NCBI RefSeq assembly: GCF_014898055.3
Contig: NW_023605083.1
Span: 95,133,483-95,197,482 of the forward strand
Source of the DNA: Talpa occidentalis
Taxonomy: Eukaryota > Chordata > Mammalia > Eulipotyphla > Talpidae
DNA length: 64,000 bases
Reading direction: 5' to 3'
Position 1 is the stretch's first letter. Every line of letters begins with the position of its first letter. Shown in pieces: positions 10,431 to 21,365 of the stretch. The translations under genes and the position numbers were made by a program. The notes beneath the pieces are model-generated. The model ran no database searches, was not told where the DNA came from, and saw only the letters and a program-made list of their open reading frames with translations.

Positions 10431-10926
10431 CCGGCATTTAGCACCTGGGTGGCCAGCGCCCCCGAAACCCCTCAGCAGCAAACAGCTACTTCTGGGCAGT
10501 GCTCCCCATCGGTGCTCCCCACCCTCCTCGCCCCAACACCGACTGCACCCTCGAGACGCGCTGGGCTTCAGCCCATCCGGGTCCCCTCTTCCAGGCTCAT
10601 CTGCAGGCTCTAGAGGAAGGCAGAAGAGCGGGGTCCGGTGGCGCTCCCGGTGCAGGGACCCGGCCGAAGCGCCCTAAGGGACCACAGACTCCGGGACGCT
10701 GAGCCGGCAGGGATCCCGGCGTCGCCCCGACCCCCAGGGTCCGGCCCCTCCGCCCCTCCCCCGCACTCGCCGCGTCCCCGCGCGCGCTCCGAGGAGAAGG
10801 GGCGCGCGTTAGCAGGCCCCACCGCGGTTACGGGGACCTGGCCGAGTACCGCGAGGACGCGGACGGCGCCAGGCCCGACCCCGGGCGGCGGCGGCGGCCC
10901 GGCCAGCCCAGCTCGCGCGCGCTCAC

Positions 10927-11030
10927 CTCGGCCCGCAGCGCCAGCTCCGGGCGCACTTCCGGGAGACGGGCGGCTGCGCGCGCCTCTGGTGGCCGTCGGG
11001 CGACTGGCGGGGCGGGGCTGGGGGCGAGGC
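10927..11030 (-). other. ZNF18: Probable ZNF18 noncoding exon 1
   Basis: On the minus strand a clear donor (GGGCCGAG then GTGAGC, intron from 10926 downward) sits inside the CpG island. It follows a CCGGAAGTG ETS site and GC boxes. That places a short noncoding first exon here, spliced to the start-codon exon at 5274. The 5' end is a guess because initiation in CpG islands is dispersed. Confidence 0.55.
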
Positions 11031-11110
11031 GGAGCTGGAGGGGCGGGGCTGGGGGCGGGGCTGGAGGGAGGGGCGGGGCCGGAACTGAGGCGGAGGCTTC
11101 GATTGGCCGC
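10931..11110 (-). promoter_or_regulatory. ZNF18: ZNF18 CpG-island promoter
   Basis: Minus-strand promoter elements occur in the expected order. An inverted CCAAT box (ATTGG at 11102-11106) comes first, followed by repeated GC boxes (GGGGCGGGG type) at about 11006-11080 and an ETS/GABP-type site (CACTTCCGG on plus, 10954-10962) just before the exon 1 donor. There is no TATA box. A CTCF-like core (CCTCTGGTGGCC, 10983-10994) lies between them. This is a housekeeping-type architecture. Confidence 0.65.
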
Positions 11111-11640
11111 CAGGGCCGCCCGCCAGGCCAGCGCCCCCGAGGCCCTGAGGCGGCCGGTCCATCTGCCATTCACAGTCTGTGCCAGGCACTGGATCAAACA
11201 CTGCGAGGGCCACAAAGGTAACTCCTTGTCCGTCCCAAACCCCTCCACCTCGTCCCGACCCAAAACGGAAACGGGCGTCTCCGGCCCTGGCCGAGGTCGC
11301 TCTCTCTCTCACAGCTCTTGTTCCACCTCCCGGGGCCTTGGACGTGACGGGCCCTGGCTCGGCCTCGCTTGTCCCGGTTCTCACCAGCGACACTTCGGGC
11401 GCGCGCTTCCCCTGCCCTGTCAGTGTCGGGGTTCAGCGAGGGGCCGAACTCGCCCCCCCCGCGTCGGGCCCTGCCCCCCGCGCGCCTGTGTCCCCGCCGC
11501 CGGGACTGGGATGTCGTCCCGACTCCGCGCGCCCCGTCCACGCGCCGGCAACGTGTCCAGGACGCCCCCCGCGCTCCCCACTCGCTGCGGCTGCCGCTGC
11601 CGCTGCCGCTCGCCCCCGCGGCACTTCTCTCAGAAATAAC

Positions 11641-12725
11641 TGCCAGCGTCATCGCACCAGTTTCCGAATTTCGATCTTACCCATTTTTAGGATTTTCTCA
11701 CTCTGCCACACAGGCGTCTTGTGACACTGCGCTGCATTAGTAAAGCATGTGCAAAGCTGGGGCTCTGGAGTGACGCGTGAATCCCATGTGTGCTCCATCC
11801 AGGCCACGAGCAAAATGGAGCTCGCTCATAAAAGGAGTCGCAGCAGTGTGAAGACATCGCCTCTGGAGAAACAGGGGCTTTTTGTTCTGGTTTGGTTTTT
11901 GTTTGATCGGTTTTTGCTTTTTTGTGTGTTTGTTTTTGGTGTGGAATTGAGGGGGAGTTGTGTGGAGAAGGATGGTATGTATCGTGATGTCTTCTCACGT
12001 CTGAAAAACTAACCAGTGGAAAAGGAAGTCAACCTATTCTTTGGGTCCCGGGAATGCACAGACCCCCAGTGTATGAAAACTATTTTAACTTAACCTGGGC
12101 TGAAGTTTCTAAAATTGACTTGTGGTAGAGACTAAGAGTAGAAAATTTAGAATGGAGGCATCATCGCCAGCCCAGAAACTGCCGTTAAACCAGCTGGAGA
12201 TATGAAAAAGTCTTAGGTGCCAAATGTTATAGCAAGTATCAGACTGCTATAGAAAGGATGAGGAGTGCAGACCAAAGGTGGGGCTATGGAGATGGCGGGC
12301 CATTGTAGAGGATCAACTGTCCTTTCAAATCTACCTAGTCACACCCTAGAAGTAATTTATCCAACAATAGTTAACAATTCCTCAAAAGGAATGAACCCCT
12401 CCCAAAGAGAAGAAAATATTATTGCAATTTTTGCACTGGCAAAAGGCATCTCTCCTGCCCACCTGTGACTATGCAGTTTTCTTTTCAGGAACCTTTTACC
12501 TTTGCTTTTAAACAGGAGTCTCCCAAGACTTTCCCACCTGTGTCTGTGTAAGTATTTCTTTTAACAAACTCATCCCTTTTAGGGGTAGCTCTTTCTGCTG
12601 ACTTATGTCTGTCCCAACCTTCCTTTTCTTTCCTTTCTTTTTTTTATAATAAACCTGCCCTTTTAGATATAACTAAATGTCTCTGCCTTGTGGGGAAACT
12701 CGCTGGGTGCTGCTTAAAGGGAAGC
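11641..12725. other. Intergenic DNA, possibly including an LTR remnant
   Basis: T-rich stretch at about 11876-11935. About 12230-12720 has an LTR-like look (CTTTTTTTTATAATAAACCTG near 12640), but no terminal repeats or target duplication were found. No gene is supported. Confidence 0.35.
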
Positions 12726-13235
12726 TTTGGTCACTTTTTATAATAGGTAAGCTATGGAAACAACCCAAATGCCCAGAAATAGATATCTATATCAAGAAGA
12801 TGTGGTGTATATACACAATGGAATATTACTCAGCAATCAAAAAAATAAACTTGTGCCATTCGCAGCCATATGGATGGAACTGGAAGGGATTATGCTCAGT
12901 GAAATAAGCCAGAAAGAAAAAGAAAAATATCAGATGGTTTCACTTATAGGAGGAATGTAGAGGAAACAAATAAGGGGCCAGGGGGTGGGGAAGTAATTAT
13001 AATAAACTGAAAATCAAAATCAATAGGCAACTATAAATCAGACATTCTGCAGGGAAATAGGAGGGAGAAGGATCGAAACATGGGTGGGAAGAACACAAGG
13101 TACTATGGTGATGTGACACGGTTGAATTGCTGGTGGGAACCTCATGAGGACCACACTTGAGAGAAGAAAGCATACATCGTACCAAAATGAAGAATGATGT
13201 AAAATATCAAATAAAATTTAAAAAAATTTAAAGAG
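12726..13235 (+). mobile_element. L1 3' end (older 3' UTR type)
   Basis: ORF2 C-terminal region with frame breaks (GKLWKQPKCPEIDIYIKKMW, then YYSAIKK), then a 3' UTR with GATCGAAACATGGGTGGGAA and TGGTGATGTGACACGGTTGA and an A-rich end. The same 3' UTR type occurs at 17331-18114. Confidence 0.85.
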
Positions 13236-14213
13236 AAGCATTGGTGAAACTCTCTCAGAGGTAACCCAAGGGCCCCTTTCTCTGAACCCAAGATCTTCAA
13301 ATTGACATCACCTAGTACTGTTCCAATAATAGGTATACAACAATTAACTAAATAAGATAAAGTCTCTGCCCTCGGGGGACTTGTGTTTTTGAGGGAAATG
13401 GACATTACATAAATAAACAAGTAATGATAAATATGTTGGGTAATGATACATGATAAAATTAAATCAAGGTAAGGGGGACTAGGTTGTGTTAGAAATGGAA
13501 GCTAAATTTTGTAGGATCATCAGTTTGTCTGATAAAACAACCCTGAACACACACTTGAAATAAAGAAACAAAGCATATGGATATGTCTTGGGGGTGATTC
13601 CAGGCAGAGGAAATAACTAATACCCTGAGACAAGAGAAGAGGAATGACCCCTGGCACACATCAACATGTAGGGTCGGGGGAATCCATCAAAGAAGAAAGA
13701 GACAGAAAGGGAAGAGACAGAAGTAGGAAGCAAACACAGAATAATGTTCTGGAAGCCCAGTGCCGAATATGTTCAAAGGAAGAGGAAGGAGTAATCAACT
13801 GGATCAAATGCTAGTTGTGTATCAATAAAAATACATAATGAGAATTGGCCTTTAGTTTGGGCAACAAGGGAATCATTGGTGAGCTTGTCAAGAGTAGCTG
13901 GGAGTGGAGAAAATCTAAATGTTGGCAGTTTAACAGAGACAGAGAAAACTGGAGCAATAAATATAGACAGACCATTATAGACATTTTGCTATAGAGGGAA
14001 CTATCAAAATGAGACAAATTACAAGCATTATGGCATATTTATATGCTGATTGCAATGATTCAGTAGGGAGGAAAATTTTGTATTGCAGGGGAGGGAAGGA
14101 ACATCTACTGAACAATATCTTCGAGCAGAGAAGAGGTTGGTCTTAGAATCACAAGGCTCTAGAGTGCACCTACCATCCGGCCATGTAGGACACCCAAAGA
14201 AAACAATTTCCAC
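13236..14213. other. Intergenic unique DNA
   Basis: A short L2-like stretch at about 13310-13440 (TAAAGTCTCTGCCCTCGGGG). Nothing else recognised. Confidence 0.4.
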
Positions 14214-14227
14214 TAAAAGGGAGTTTA

Positions 14228-14441
14228 TTTATTTTTTTATATAATTTTTTTAATTTTTATATTCCTCATACAATTGAGACCCCCTTATTTTGACCTCAAT
14301 CCCTCCCCTCCTGCCCCCCACCTCCCATAGAGTGTCTCTGGTTCATAGTTGTTTGTTGATTTTGATTTTTGCTTTCTTACAGTTATTCTTTTTCCTGGCC
14401 CCTTATTTAAGTTTTCTAGATTCCTGCTATGAGTGAGACCA
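14228..14441 (-). mobile_element. Young L1, strongly 5'-truncated
   Basis: Minus-strand copy of the same 3' UTR as the L1 at 583-1062 (CAATCCCTCCCCTCCTGCCC, GAGTGTCTCTGGTTCATAGT). Flanked by a perfect 14-bp duplication TAAAAGGGAGTTTA at 14214-14227 and 14442-14455. Confidence 0.9.
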
Positions 14442-14559
14442 TAAAAGGGAGTTTAAAATTAAAAAATTGTAAATCACAGCAAAACAATCCTTCAAAAGGG
14501 ATGAATCAAAGATACCCAAAAAAGAGAACTCGCGGAGAAAATTGGAGATAATAGAGCTA

Positions 14560-15990
14560 TCAGGAAGAAATTTTTCTTTTTATTGATACACAACCATCTG
14601 ATATATCTCTTTTGACCCTTTCGCCCTTTCTGCTCCCTCTCAACTAAGAAACCTCACTTCATTTATTAATGTCTGTTAGTTATTAAATCAACATTTTACT
14701 CTATTGACTCATCTGCTATGTAAATGTCCAATATTTGTCTTTGCCATTGACTTGCTTAACTGCTCATAATTCCCTCAAATTCCTTTCATATTTTTGGTAA
14801 ATGAAAACATTTCATCTGTCCTTGTGGCTGAATGGCATTCCATAGTGTGGATATACCACATTGTCTTGACAGAGTCTTCTATCAATGAGCATTGTAAATG
14901 CTCATGTCCACACTAATGTAAATAGTACTGCTGTCAACATTGTAGAGGACTTATATTTTGAGTTGATGGTTTCATGTTCTTCAGACAGATACCCAAGAGT
15001 GGGATTGCTGGTTTATACAGTATTTCCTTTTTCAGTTTTTTAAGGTAAATCCAGATCACTTTGCAGACTGACTGCAGCAGTTTATATTGCCACCAACAGT
15101 GCATTAGGGTTCCTCTTTCTCTGCATGCCCTCTAGCACTTGTCCCTGGGAGTCTTTTTAAAATGTGCCATTTTCACTGGCATGAGATGATATCTTATTTT
15201 GGTTTTAACTGACAGTCTTCCTTGTTAGAAGACACAATGAACATTTTGCCATGCATCTGTTGGTCTTGTATTTTCTTTGGTGAATTGTCTGTTCAGCTCT
15301 GCAACCCATCTGATCTGCTGCCCATTTATTAATTGGGTTGTCTGTTTATTGTTTAATTATATAAGGTTTTTTTTAATATATCTTGGATATTAATTCCTTG
15401 TTGATTATGTAATGTGTAAATATTTTCTCCCCCTTAGTAGGATGTCTTTTTAATTCACTTATATTTTCTTTCAACATGTAAAACCTTTTTAAATTGCAGT
15501 AATCCCAATTGTTTACTTTTGCTTTTATTTCCCTTGTTGTAGGGGACGAGTCTCCAAAAACATCTTTATCATTGATGTCATGGAATATATCACCAATGTT
15601 TTCTTCTATGTATCTTATTGTTTCAGGACTTACATCTAAATCTTTCATCTATTTGGAATTTGAAGGAGATTTTTTTTTATTCATTTTATTTATTTATTCA
15701 TACAAGAACGGGGGTGTAGGCCAGAAGTGCAGGGGGGTGGAGGTTGAGAGGATTCACCAGAGACACAGTGGGGAGCAAAACAGGCAGATCTACTGAAATA
15801 CACTGCTGAGGGGAGCAGCGGGTGAGCCAGGAGAGGTCTGCTGCGCCATGTGGGTAGCTCCCTGGCCTGGATCAAACTCATGCCACAGTGGCTGGCCATG
15901 GCTTGATAGCACTGAGACTTAACCCCTGCACAACCAGGGAAGTCCCTGAAGGAGATTTTTAAATAAATATTCTGAGTAGCTCAAAAAAAG
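14560..15990 (-). mobile_element. Old L1 ORF2 3' part, minus strand, split by a SINE
   Basis: Antisense ORF2 landmarks (GGCTGAATGGCATTCCATAG, CCACATTGTCTTGACAGAGT, AGAGTGGGATTGCTGG, TTGCCACCAACAGTGCA). Multiple stops in the sense frame. A SINE at 15675-15946 interrupts it near the right end. Confidence 0.8.
15675..15946 (-). mobile_element. tRNA-derived SINE with perfect target duplication
   Basis: Reverse complement of the family, running from the T-rich tail (TATTTATTTATTC) to the 5' end ACTTCCCTGGTTGTGCAG. Flanked by TGAAGGAGATTTTT at 15661-15674 and 15947-15960. Confidence 0.92.
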
Positions 15991-16469
15991 TTAAAAGAAG
16001 TAAAAACCATAAAATTAAAGAAAAACATCAGAGGAGACGAGGGAAAGAAGGAGAAATGCTGAATTGGAAGAAACAAAACTATAGGATCAAGTAAGTTTTT
16101 TACAAACTATTATAAAAGATACTCATCTTTTGCTGTTATTGGGGAAAAGGGATTCTCAGTCTGAGGCTTCAGAATTTCAAAGGTTAACCCTCCTCTATAT
16201 GGTATTTGTAGGTGTGATCATTTTTCAGTTCCTCCAAAGGGCCTATAATTTTCTTATTTTAAAAGTCACTACATGTTAAACAGACACCTTTCAAGTTCTA
16301 ACTCCATGGACCTAGAGAAAGAAATTCCACCCCACCAGTATTGAATATAATGGATTGCTCAGCACCGTCATATGTTAAGCAGACCTGTTTGCGTGGGAGG
16401 CACCACAGGGAAGGACATGCCATAGAAAGACTGACAATGGGATCCCACATTTTCATTTTCTTTTAACAT
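15991..16469. other. Intergenic unique DNA
   Basis: No gene, RNA or repeat recognised. Confidence 0.4.
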
Positions 16470-16478
16470 ATTGAGACA

Positions 16479-16777
16479 GAGCATCCCTGGTAGCCTAGGG
16501 GTTAAATCTCAGTGCTGTCTGAGATTTAGGCGATAAGGCCTAAGTTCCATCCCCTCCAGGGAGCTAACCCATTTATGACGCAGCAGATCTCTCTTGTCTC
16601 ATCAGCTGCTCCCCTTAGCAGTGGATTTTAGTAAATCCGCCTGTTCTGCTCTCCACTCTGTCTCTGGTGAGTCAGCTCACCCCCACACCTCTGGCTTATA
16701 CCCCAGTTCTTCAATACAAAGAATAAATATTAAAAAAAAAAAAAAAAAAACCTTAAAGAAAAGAAAAAAAAAAAAAC
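16479..16777 (+). mobile_element. tRNA-derived SINE
   Basis: Diverged plus-strand copy (GCATCCCTGGTAGCCTAGGG to AATAAATATT plus an A-rich tail). Flanks share ATTGAGACA at 16470-16478 and 16778-16786. Confidence 0.85.
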
Positions 16778-16786
16778 ATTGAGACA

Positions 16787-17316
16787 TACTGAAATCTATG
16801 CATGTTGGAATAAACTAACCCTAAGAAAATGATTGTGTAGTTTTATCTTGTAGTTTTAAAAGTTTCCTGCAAAGTAAATGCAGTTTAAAGGTTACAGTAA
16901 TAATGTGGGCACAGGTAAAAAGCAAGAAAATGGCAGAATAACACTTTTGGCTTGATTTCTGCTTCAAAAACAGGGAAGTGATGACATGCCAACCTAATCA
17001 GATCTGACCAAAACTCAGGCAAAAGGATTCCAAATATTAAAAGCATAGCAATATGTGCATTGATATCCACTATTCTTAATGCTAAATGATAACTACCCTT
17101 AACCATATATGTAAATACTATATACTATACTGAGCACATGTACATATATGCTGTAGTTTAATATATGTGGATATATACATGTATATATGTACATTTATAC
17201 TAGTATATATGTAATAGTGTATATTTAGATATTTAAAATATACAAATTATCAATGTATATAGAATATATAATACACATTATACATACACAAAAACAATTT
17301 TTCAGTGCTGACTAAG
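16787..17316. other. AT-rich intergenic DNA
   Basis: Contains TATATA-rich sequence at about 17105-17280. No gene seen. Confidence 0.4.
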
Positions 17317-17330
17317 ATCATGCAATATCC

Positions 17331-17646
17331 CTTATACCAATAAGAATGGCTCACATTAAAAACACTAGCAACAATAAATGTTGGCAGGGATGTGGTAGAA
17401 AAGGGACTCTCCTACACTGCTGGTAGGAATGCAAACTGGTCCAACCACTGTGGAAAGATGTTCCTCAGACTACTAAAAGTGAAACTACCATATGACCCAG
17501 CAATTCCATTCCTAGAGATCCACCCAAAGGACACAAAAACATTAATTCAAAAGGACACCTGCAACCCTATGTTTATTGCAGCACTATTTATAATAGGTTA
17601 AACATGGAAACAACTGAAATATAGATGACTGGATCAAGAAGATGTG

Positions 17647-17695
<49 letters not shown>

Positions 17696-18114
17696 ATGGA
17701 ATACTATTCAGTAATCAAAAAAGATAAACTTATGCCATTCATAGCAACATGAATGGAGCTAGAAGGGATTATGCTCAGTGAAATAAGTCAGAAGAAAAAT
17801 ATTAGATGGTTTCACTCATAGGAGGAATACAGAGGAACCAAATAAGGGATCAGGATCAAAAATAATAACAATAAAAAACACAAAACAAAACAAAAATAAA
17901 CAGACAACTATAAATCAGATACATTCTGCAGGGGAGAGGGAGGGGGAGGGATCAAAACAAGGGTGGAAAGAGCACAAGAGACTACGGTGATGGTGCACAG
18001 GTGAACTGGTGATGGAAATTCTATGGGGACTACACCTGAGAAAAGAAAGAAAACACTATTTAAAAAAAGGAACAATGATATAAAATGTATATAAATAAGT
18101 TATTTTTTTAAAAA
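17331..18114 (+). mobile_element. L1 3' end, 5'-truncated
   Basis: ORF2 C-terminal landmarks (CCGCTGG-like CTACACTGCTGGTAGGAATG, CATATGACCCAGCAATTCCA, then AATACTATTCAGTAATCAAA) followed by a 3' UTR. Imperfect 14-bp duplication ATCATGCAATATCC (17317-17330) and ATCATATAATATCC (18115-18128). ORF2 is broken by small indels and an internal TA repeat. Confidence 0.87.
17650..17694. repeat. (TA)n microsatellite inside the L1
   Basis: About 22 uninterrupted TA units at a site where relatives read GTGTATATACACAATGG, so it is an expansion of an L1-internal TATATA. Confidence 0.97.
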
Positions 18115-18128
18115 ATCATATAATATCC

Positions 18129-18824
18129 TATCAAGTATTTTGTGAAATTTCATTAAATCTAATGAAAAATATCTAGTGGCCTCTGTTCAGGTCCACGTGA
18201 ATGAAAAAATCAATATATAAAAATGTTGCATCGTAAAAATTTTAGTGCTTTTCATTTTAAGTCCACAAGCAAAAATTACTGAAATGGAACATATCTTCCA
18301 TTTAGTGTGTAAGAGCTACTAATTTATATCAGGGATTATGAAAATTAGTAGTTCCAGTTCATAAACTTTTTATTTTTCTTAATTAGCAGATGGTATTGAA
18401 AAACAAGCATGCGCTGCCAGTAATGCCCTTTTCCCATTTGGAGATTTTGTAAGGATTCTTTTTCCACTTATTACAAAGCACAAAATTTAGTGTCAAAAAG
18501 AAGCTAAATTTAAAACCAGAAAAAAATCTCTGAATAATAGGATTAAACCAAGATTTGCTCAAATAATGAGATATAGTCAATCTCCTTGTTCATTGTATTT
18601 TCCGTGAGAATTTTATTTAATAAGCAAAATAGATATTTTATAACATTTTTTTCATTCTTACAAAAGCCTTTCTTGACTTTCATTTTCTCATTTTATAATA
18701 TAAAATATGCCAACAAATAATACATGTATATTATTTTATATGCAAATAGTGTCTATCTAGCCTCAAAACATTTTTATTGGTAAAGAGTGAGTGATCAAAA
18801 ATATAGATCCCAGTACTCTAAAAC
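18129..18824. other. Intergenic unique DNA
   Basis: AT-rich. No gene or repeat recognised. Confidence 0.4.
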
Positions 18825-18935
18825 AGTGCTTCTCCAACCTGGTTGCACAAGTCTCACACAGAGGGCACGTTAGAGCTAAATCTATTGCCCTCTTTCCTAA
18901 TCAGATTCTCTAAGAGGTGGGATTTGGAAGTATGA
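18825..18935 (+). repeat. MER5A-like DNA transposon fragment
   Basis: Begins CAGTGCTTCTCCAACCTGGT and resembles the MER5A (hAT-Charlie) start CAGTGGTTCTCAA. Diverged. Confidence 0.5.
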
Positions 18936-18942
18936 TTTTTTC

Positions 18943-19471
18943 TTCCATTGAAGTAACATTGGTTTACAGTGTGGTATATGATTCAGAGTTATGGGTTCTC
19001 CACCTTCAGGTGTGTTAGCACACCACACCCACCACAAAAACACCCATAATCCTCCACCATAGCTATTATTCTCCCTCCTGACTTTCTTTTCTCCCTTCTG
19101 GTGGCATCATTTTTAGAGTCAGATTTGTTAATGGTTTGAATTTACTGACCCTTTGTTCTATTTCACATATAAATGACACCATCCTGTCTATTGTCCTTCT
19201 GACTTAACTCACTTAGCCTAATCCATTCCAGTTCCATCCACGTTGTCACAAATGGCAGAAATTTATCTTCCTAATCTACTCATCCCTCTTTGGATATTTA
19301 GATTGTTTCCATAGCTTGGCTATGTAAATAGTGCTGCAAGAACATAGGCGTGTATATATCCCTTTGAATTAGTATTTTGTATTCTTTGGGTCGATACACA
19401 GGAGTGGATTTGCTAAGTCATATGGTACATCCATTTTTATTATTACTAGAGACCTCCATATTGCTTAGAAA
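18943..19471 (-). mobile_element. L1 3' end, minus strand, third 3' UTR type
   Basis: Antisense ORF2 3' end and 3' UTR (CACCACACCCACCACAAAAA, CATCCACGTTGTCACAAATG, CTTTGGGTCGATACACAGGA). Flanks share TATGATTTTT. Related copies lie at 26115-26760 and 50291-50589. Confidence 0.8.
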
Positions 19472-20234
19472 TATGATTTTTAACAAACTGGAAAAGAACA
19501 ATTTCAATGCACAGTTATAAATAATTGTCTGTGAACTCAACCTTCAAGAGACAAACAGATCTAATTCACTGTCATTGGATATGTATATGGACAGGAATGA
19601 TGATACCAGAATGAATAGTAATCAGGATGTTTTGGGAAGAAGATAAAACAGAATCAACTTTCCATGCTGACTTTTATTCTCAAATTCTTAGAACAAAAAT
19701 CCTTTAATACAATAGCTCAGTCACCTGAGCAATCTCTCACCAGTAAATGAGATAGAATAATACCACCTGCGTCTTAAGATTGTTAGGAGATGTACTATCC
19801 ATTTTAGGATAGGAGATTCCTGGAGAGAAATGGTAATAAAAATTATTATGTCTGCGCACAAACATTGTTTCTATCACACTGATTTTGCCATGGTGTTTAA
19901 CAAAATAATGTCCAGATATCCTAGAAGAAAAAAAAAATGATGTGTGATGATGATTAGAAATACACTGGAAGTCTCAATTAAATGAACTTAATATGGAGAA
20001 TGTGATACATTCTGTGATCATGTAATAAATACCACATTTTTCATCAAGCTTAAATGTAAACCCAAAGGAAAAATGTGAATGTTGACTCATAAAGATAGCC
20101 CATCACTGAGACAGTTTTCCTTTACTGGCCAGTCTATTTCTGTCATTTTAGAATCAGACTGTGCATCTGATTTTTTTCTTTTTTTTTTTTTTTTTTTTTT
20201 ACTTTGCATATGATTTTCATTGCTGTTCTTGTAG

Positions 20235-20396
20235 CTATGAAGATTCCAGTTTTCCCCATCAAGGAAGGATGGATATCACTGAAAGCTGGGATCTCACCTG
20301 GTCATGTCTCTCCAAAAATGTGGATCCCTCTTTTGAGCTTCAGCTCATGCCAGGAAAAGTTCTAGCCTTCAGATGCAGATCTGGAAAACTTCTGAG
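20235..20396 (+). other. Candidate unannotated exon (162 nt, open frame)
   Basis: Bounded by a strong acceptor (long T run, then TTTTCATTGCTGTTCTTGTAG) and a strong donor (CTGAG then GTAAGG). The length is a multiple of three and one frame is open throughout (YEDSSFPHQGRMDITESWDL and on to CRSGKLLR). I do not recognise the peptide. It could equally be chance splice-like signals in noncoding DNA. Confidence 0.3.
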
Positions 20397-20863
20397 GTAA
20401 GGCAGTTTCTTAATTCATTAACTGACTAGGGTCTTTTTATGACTTGTGGAGTTCTGTTTGGGAAAGTCTTTCAGGGATTACAGAAGAGGCTCACACTCCC
20501 CTGAACTTTCACCACCCAGAATTCTCCTTCTTTGATCCCTGTAAATGCCTCATCTTGACCAGTTATTAATTGACCTAATGTCTTTTACATGATCACGTGT
20601 TTAAATTCATGGGCTTCTTTCACTTTAAACTGCCTGATACCTTGCTGAGCCCATGAAACTGCCAACTTTGGATGTCAGGCCCTGCCCTTGCTGTGTCTGT
20701 GACATTTACCTTGCCTTAACAGCCAGGACTCTGGAAAACCCCATTCGTAGCAGGAAGCTCCATCTGTACCTGCTGTCTGATGCTAGCAATGGCTGGACAT
20801 CTGTCTATGTTGAATTTCTGTCTGCACTGTGTTTTTCAGACTGAACTTTCCTTCTTCTAACAG

Positions 20864-20912
20864 AAGCTTCCAAAAGCATGTGGTGACTCCTGAAGTTCTC
20901 ACCCATCAACAA
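20864..20912 (+). other. Candidate small exon downstream
   Basis: 49 nt between a pyrimidine-rich acceptor (CTTTCCTTCTTCTAACAG) and a donor (GTAAGA). An alternative acceptor (GTGTTTTTCAG) lies 24 bp upstream. No conserved peptide is recognised. Confidence 0.2.
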
Positions 20913-21365
20913 GTAAGAGAAGCAATTTTTTTCCTCCCTTGGAGAGACAGCAAGATGGGTGGCTCATCTGTCACTGCTAATTAGCAAAGAGGGTCTGAAC
21001 ACTGGGGAACAGACAGAAAGAAGAGGATTGGGATTAACCTGACACCAGGCTTTTTTAAAAAAACATAACTATTTCCCAGAATGTAGCCTATTCATTATGC
21101 CATATTAGGAGAATAGAGGGAAAATAAAGTTAATCAGTTTGATTTAGAAAGTCTTGAAGAGGCCCACCACAGAGATTCGAATTGCCTGTGGAAATGTGCA
21201 GAAGAAACAGCTTGTAACCAAAGAGCCCACTGGGGGTTTTGCTGACCAGAGAGTATAGGGGGGATTCTGGGGAAGGATCCAGGTTGGTTGCTAGTTGCAG
21301 AGCGTGGGGAGATGGGGGAGGCACTGCTCCATCATTTGATGCATATATATTTGTGGTTTTTTTTT

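Larger units (their letters stand above)
5275..10926 (-). other. ZNF18: ZNF18 5' UTR intron
   Basis: Intron between the noncoding first exon and the start-codon exon. 5275-6400 has no gene or repeat I can name. 6400-9208 is an old L1 carrying a solo LTR. 9209-9559 is a SINE fold-back. 9560-10430 holds the second copy of the LTR-shared segment and unassigned sequence. Confidence 0.55.
10430..11640. other. CpG island at the ZNF18 5' end
   Basis: GC-rich, CpG-dense block covering the ZNF18 promoter and continuing about 600 bp upstream of it. The long open frames on both strands here (up to 333 codons) come from low stop-codon frequency in GC-rich DNA. A CTGCCG hexamer run lies at about 11586-11616. 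Divergent plus-strand transcription from this island is possible but no exon is convincing. Confidence 0.85.
19480..21365. other. Intergenic DNA with two candidate exons
   Basis: No named repeat over most of this stretch. A long T run lies at about 20166-20199. Candidate splice-bounded segments are listed separately. Confidence 0.4.

Noticed and set aside
10610..11740. Long open frames on both strands (up to 333 codons) in the first CpG island
   Set aside because: Their composition (Ala, Pro, Arg, Gly) follows GC-rich DNA with few stops. They overlap on opposite strands and have no domain or convincing splice support.
12230..12720. Possible LTR next to the L1 at 12726
   Set aside because: Only an AATAAA-like site. 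No TG...CA termini or duplication could be defined, so it is left as unassigned intergenic DNA.
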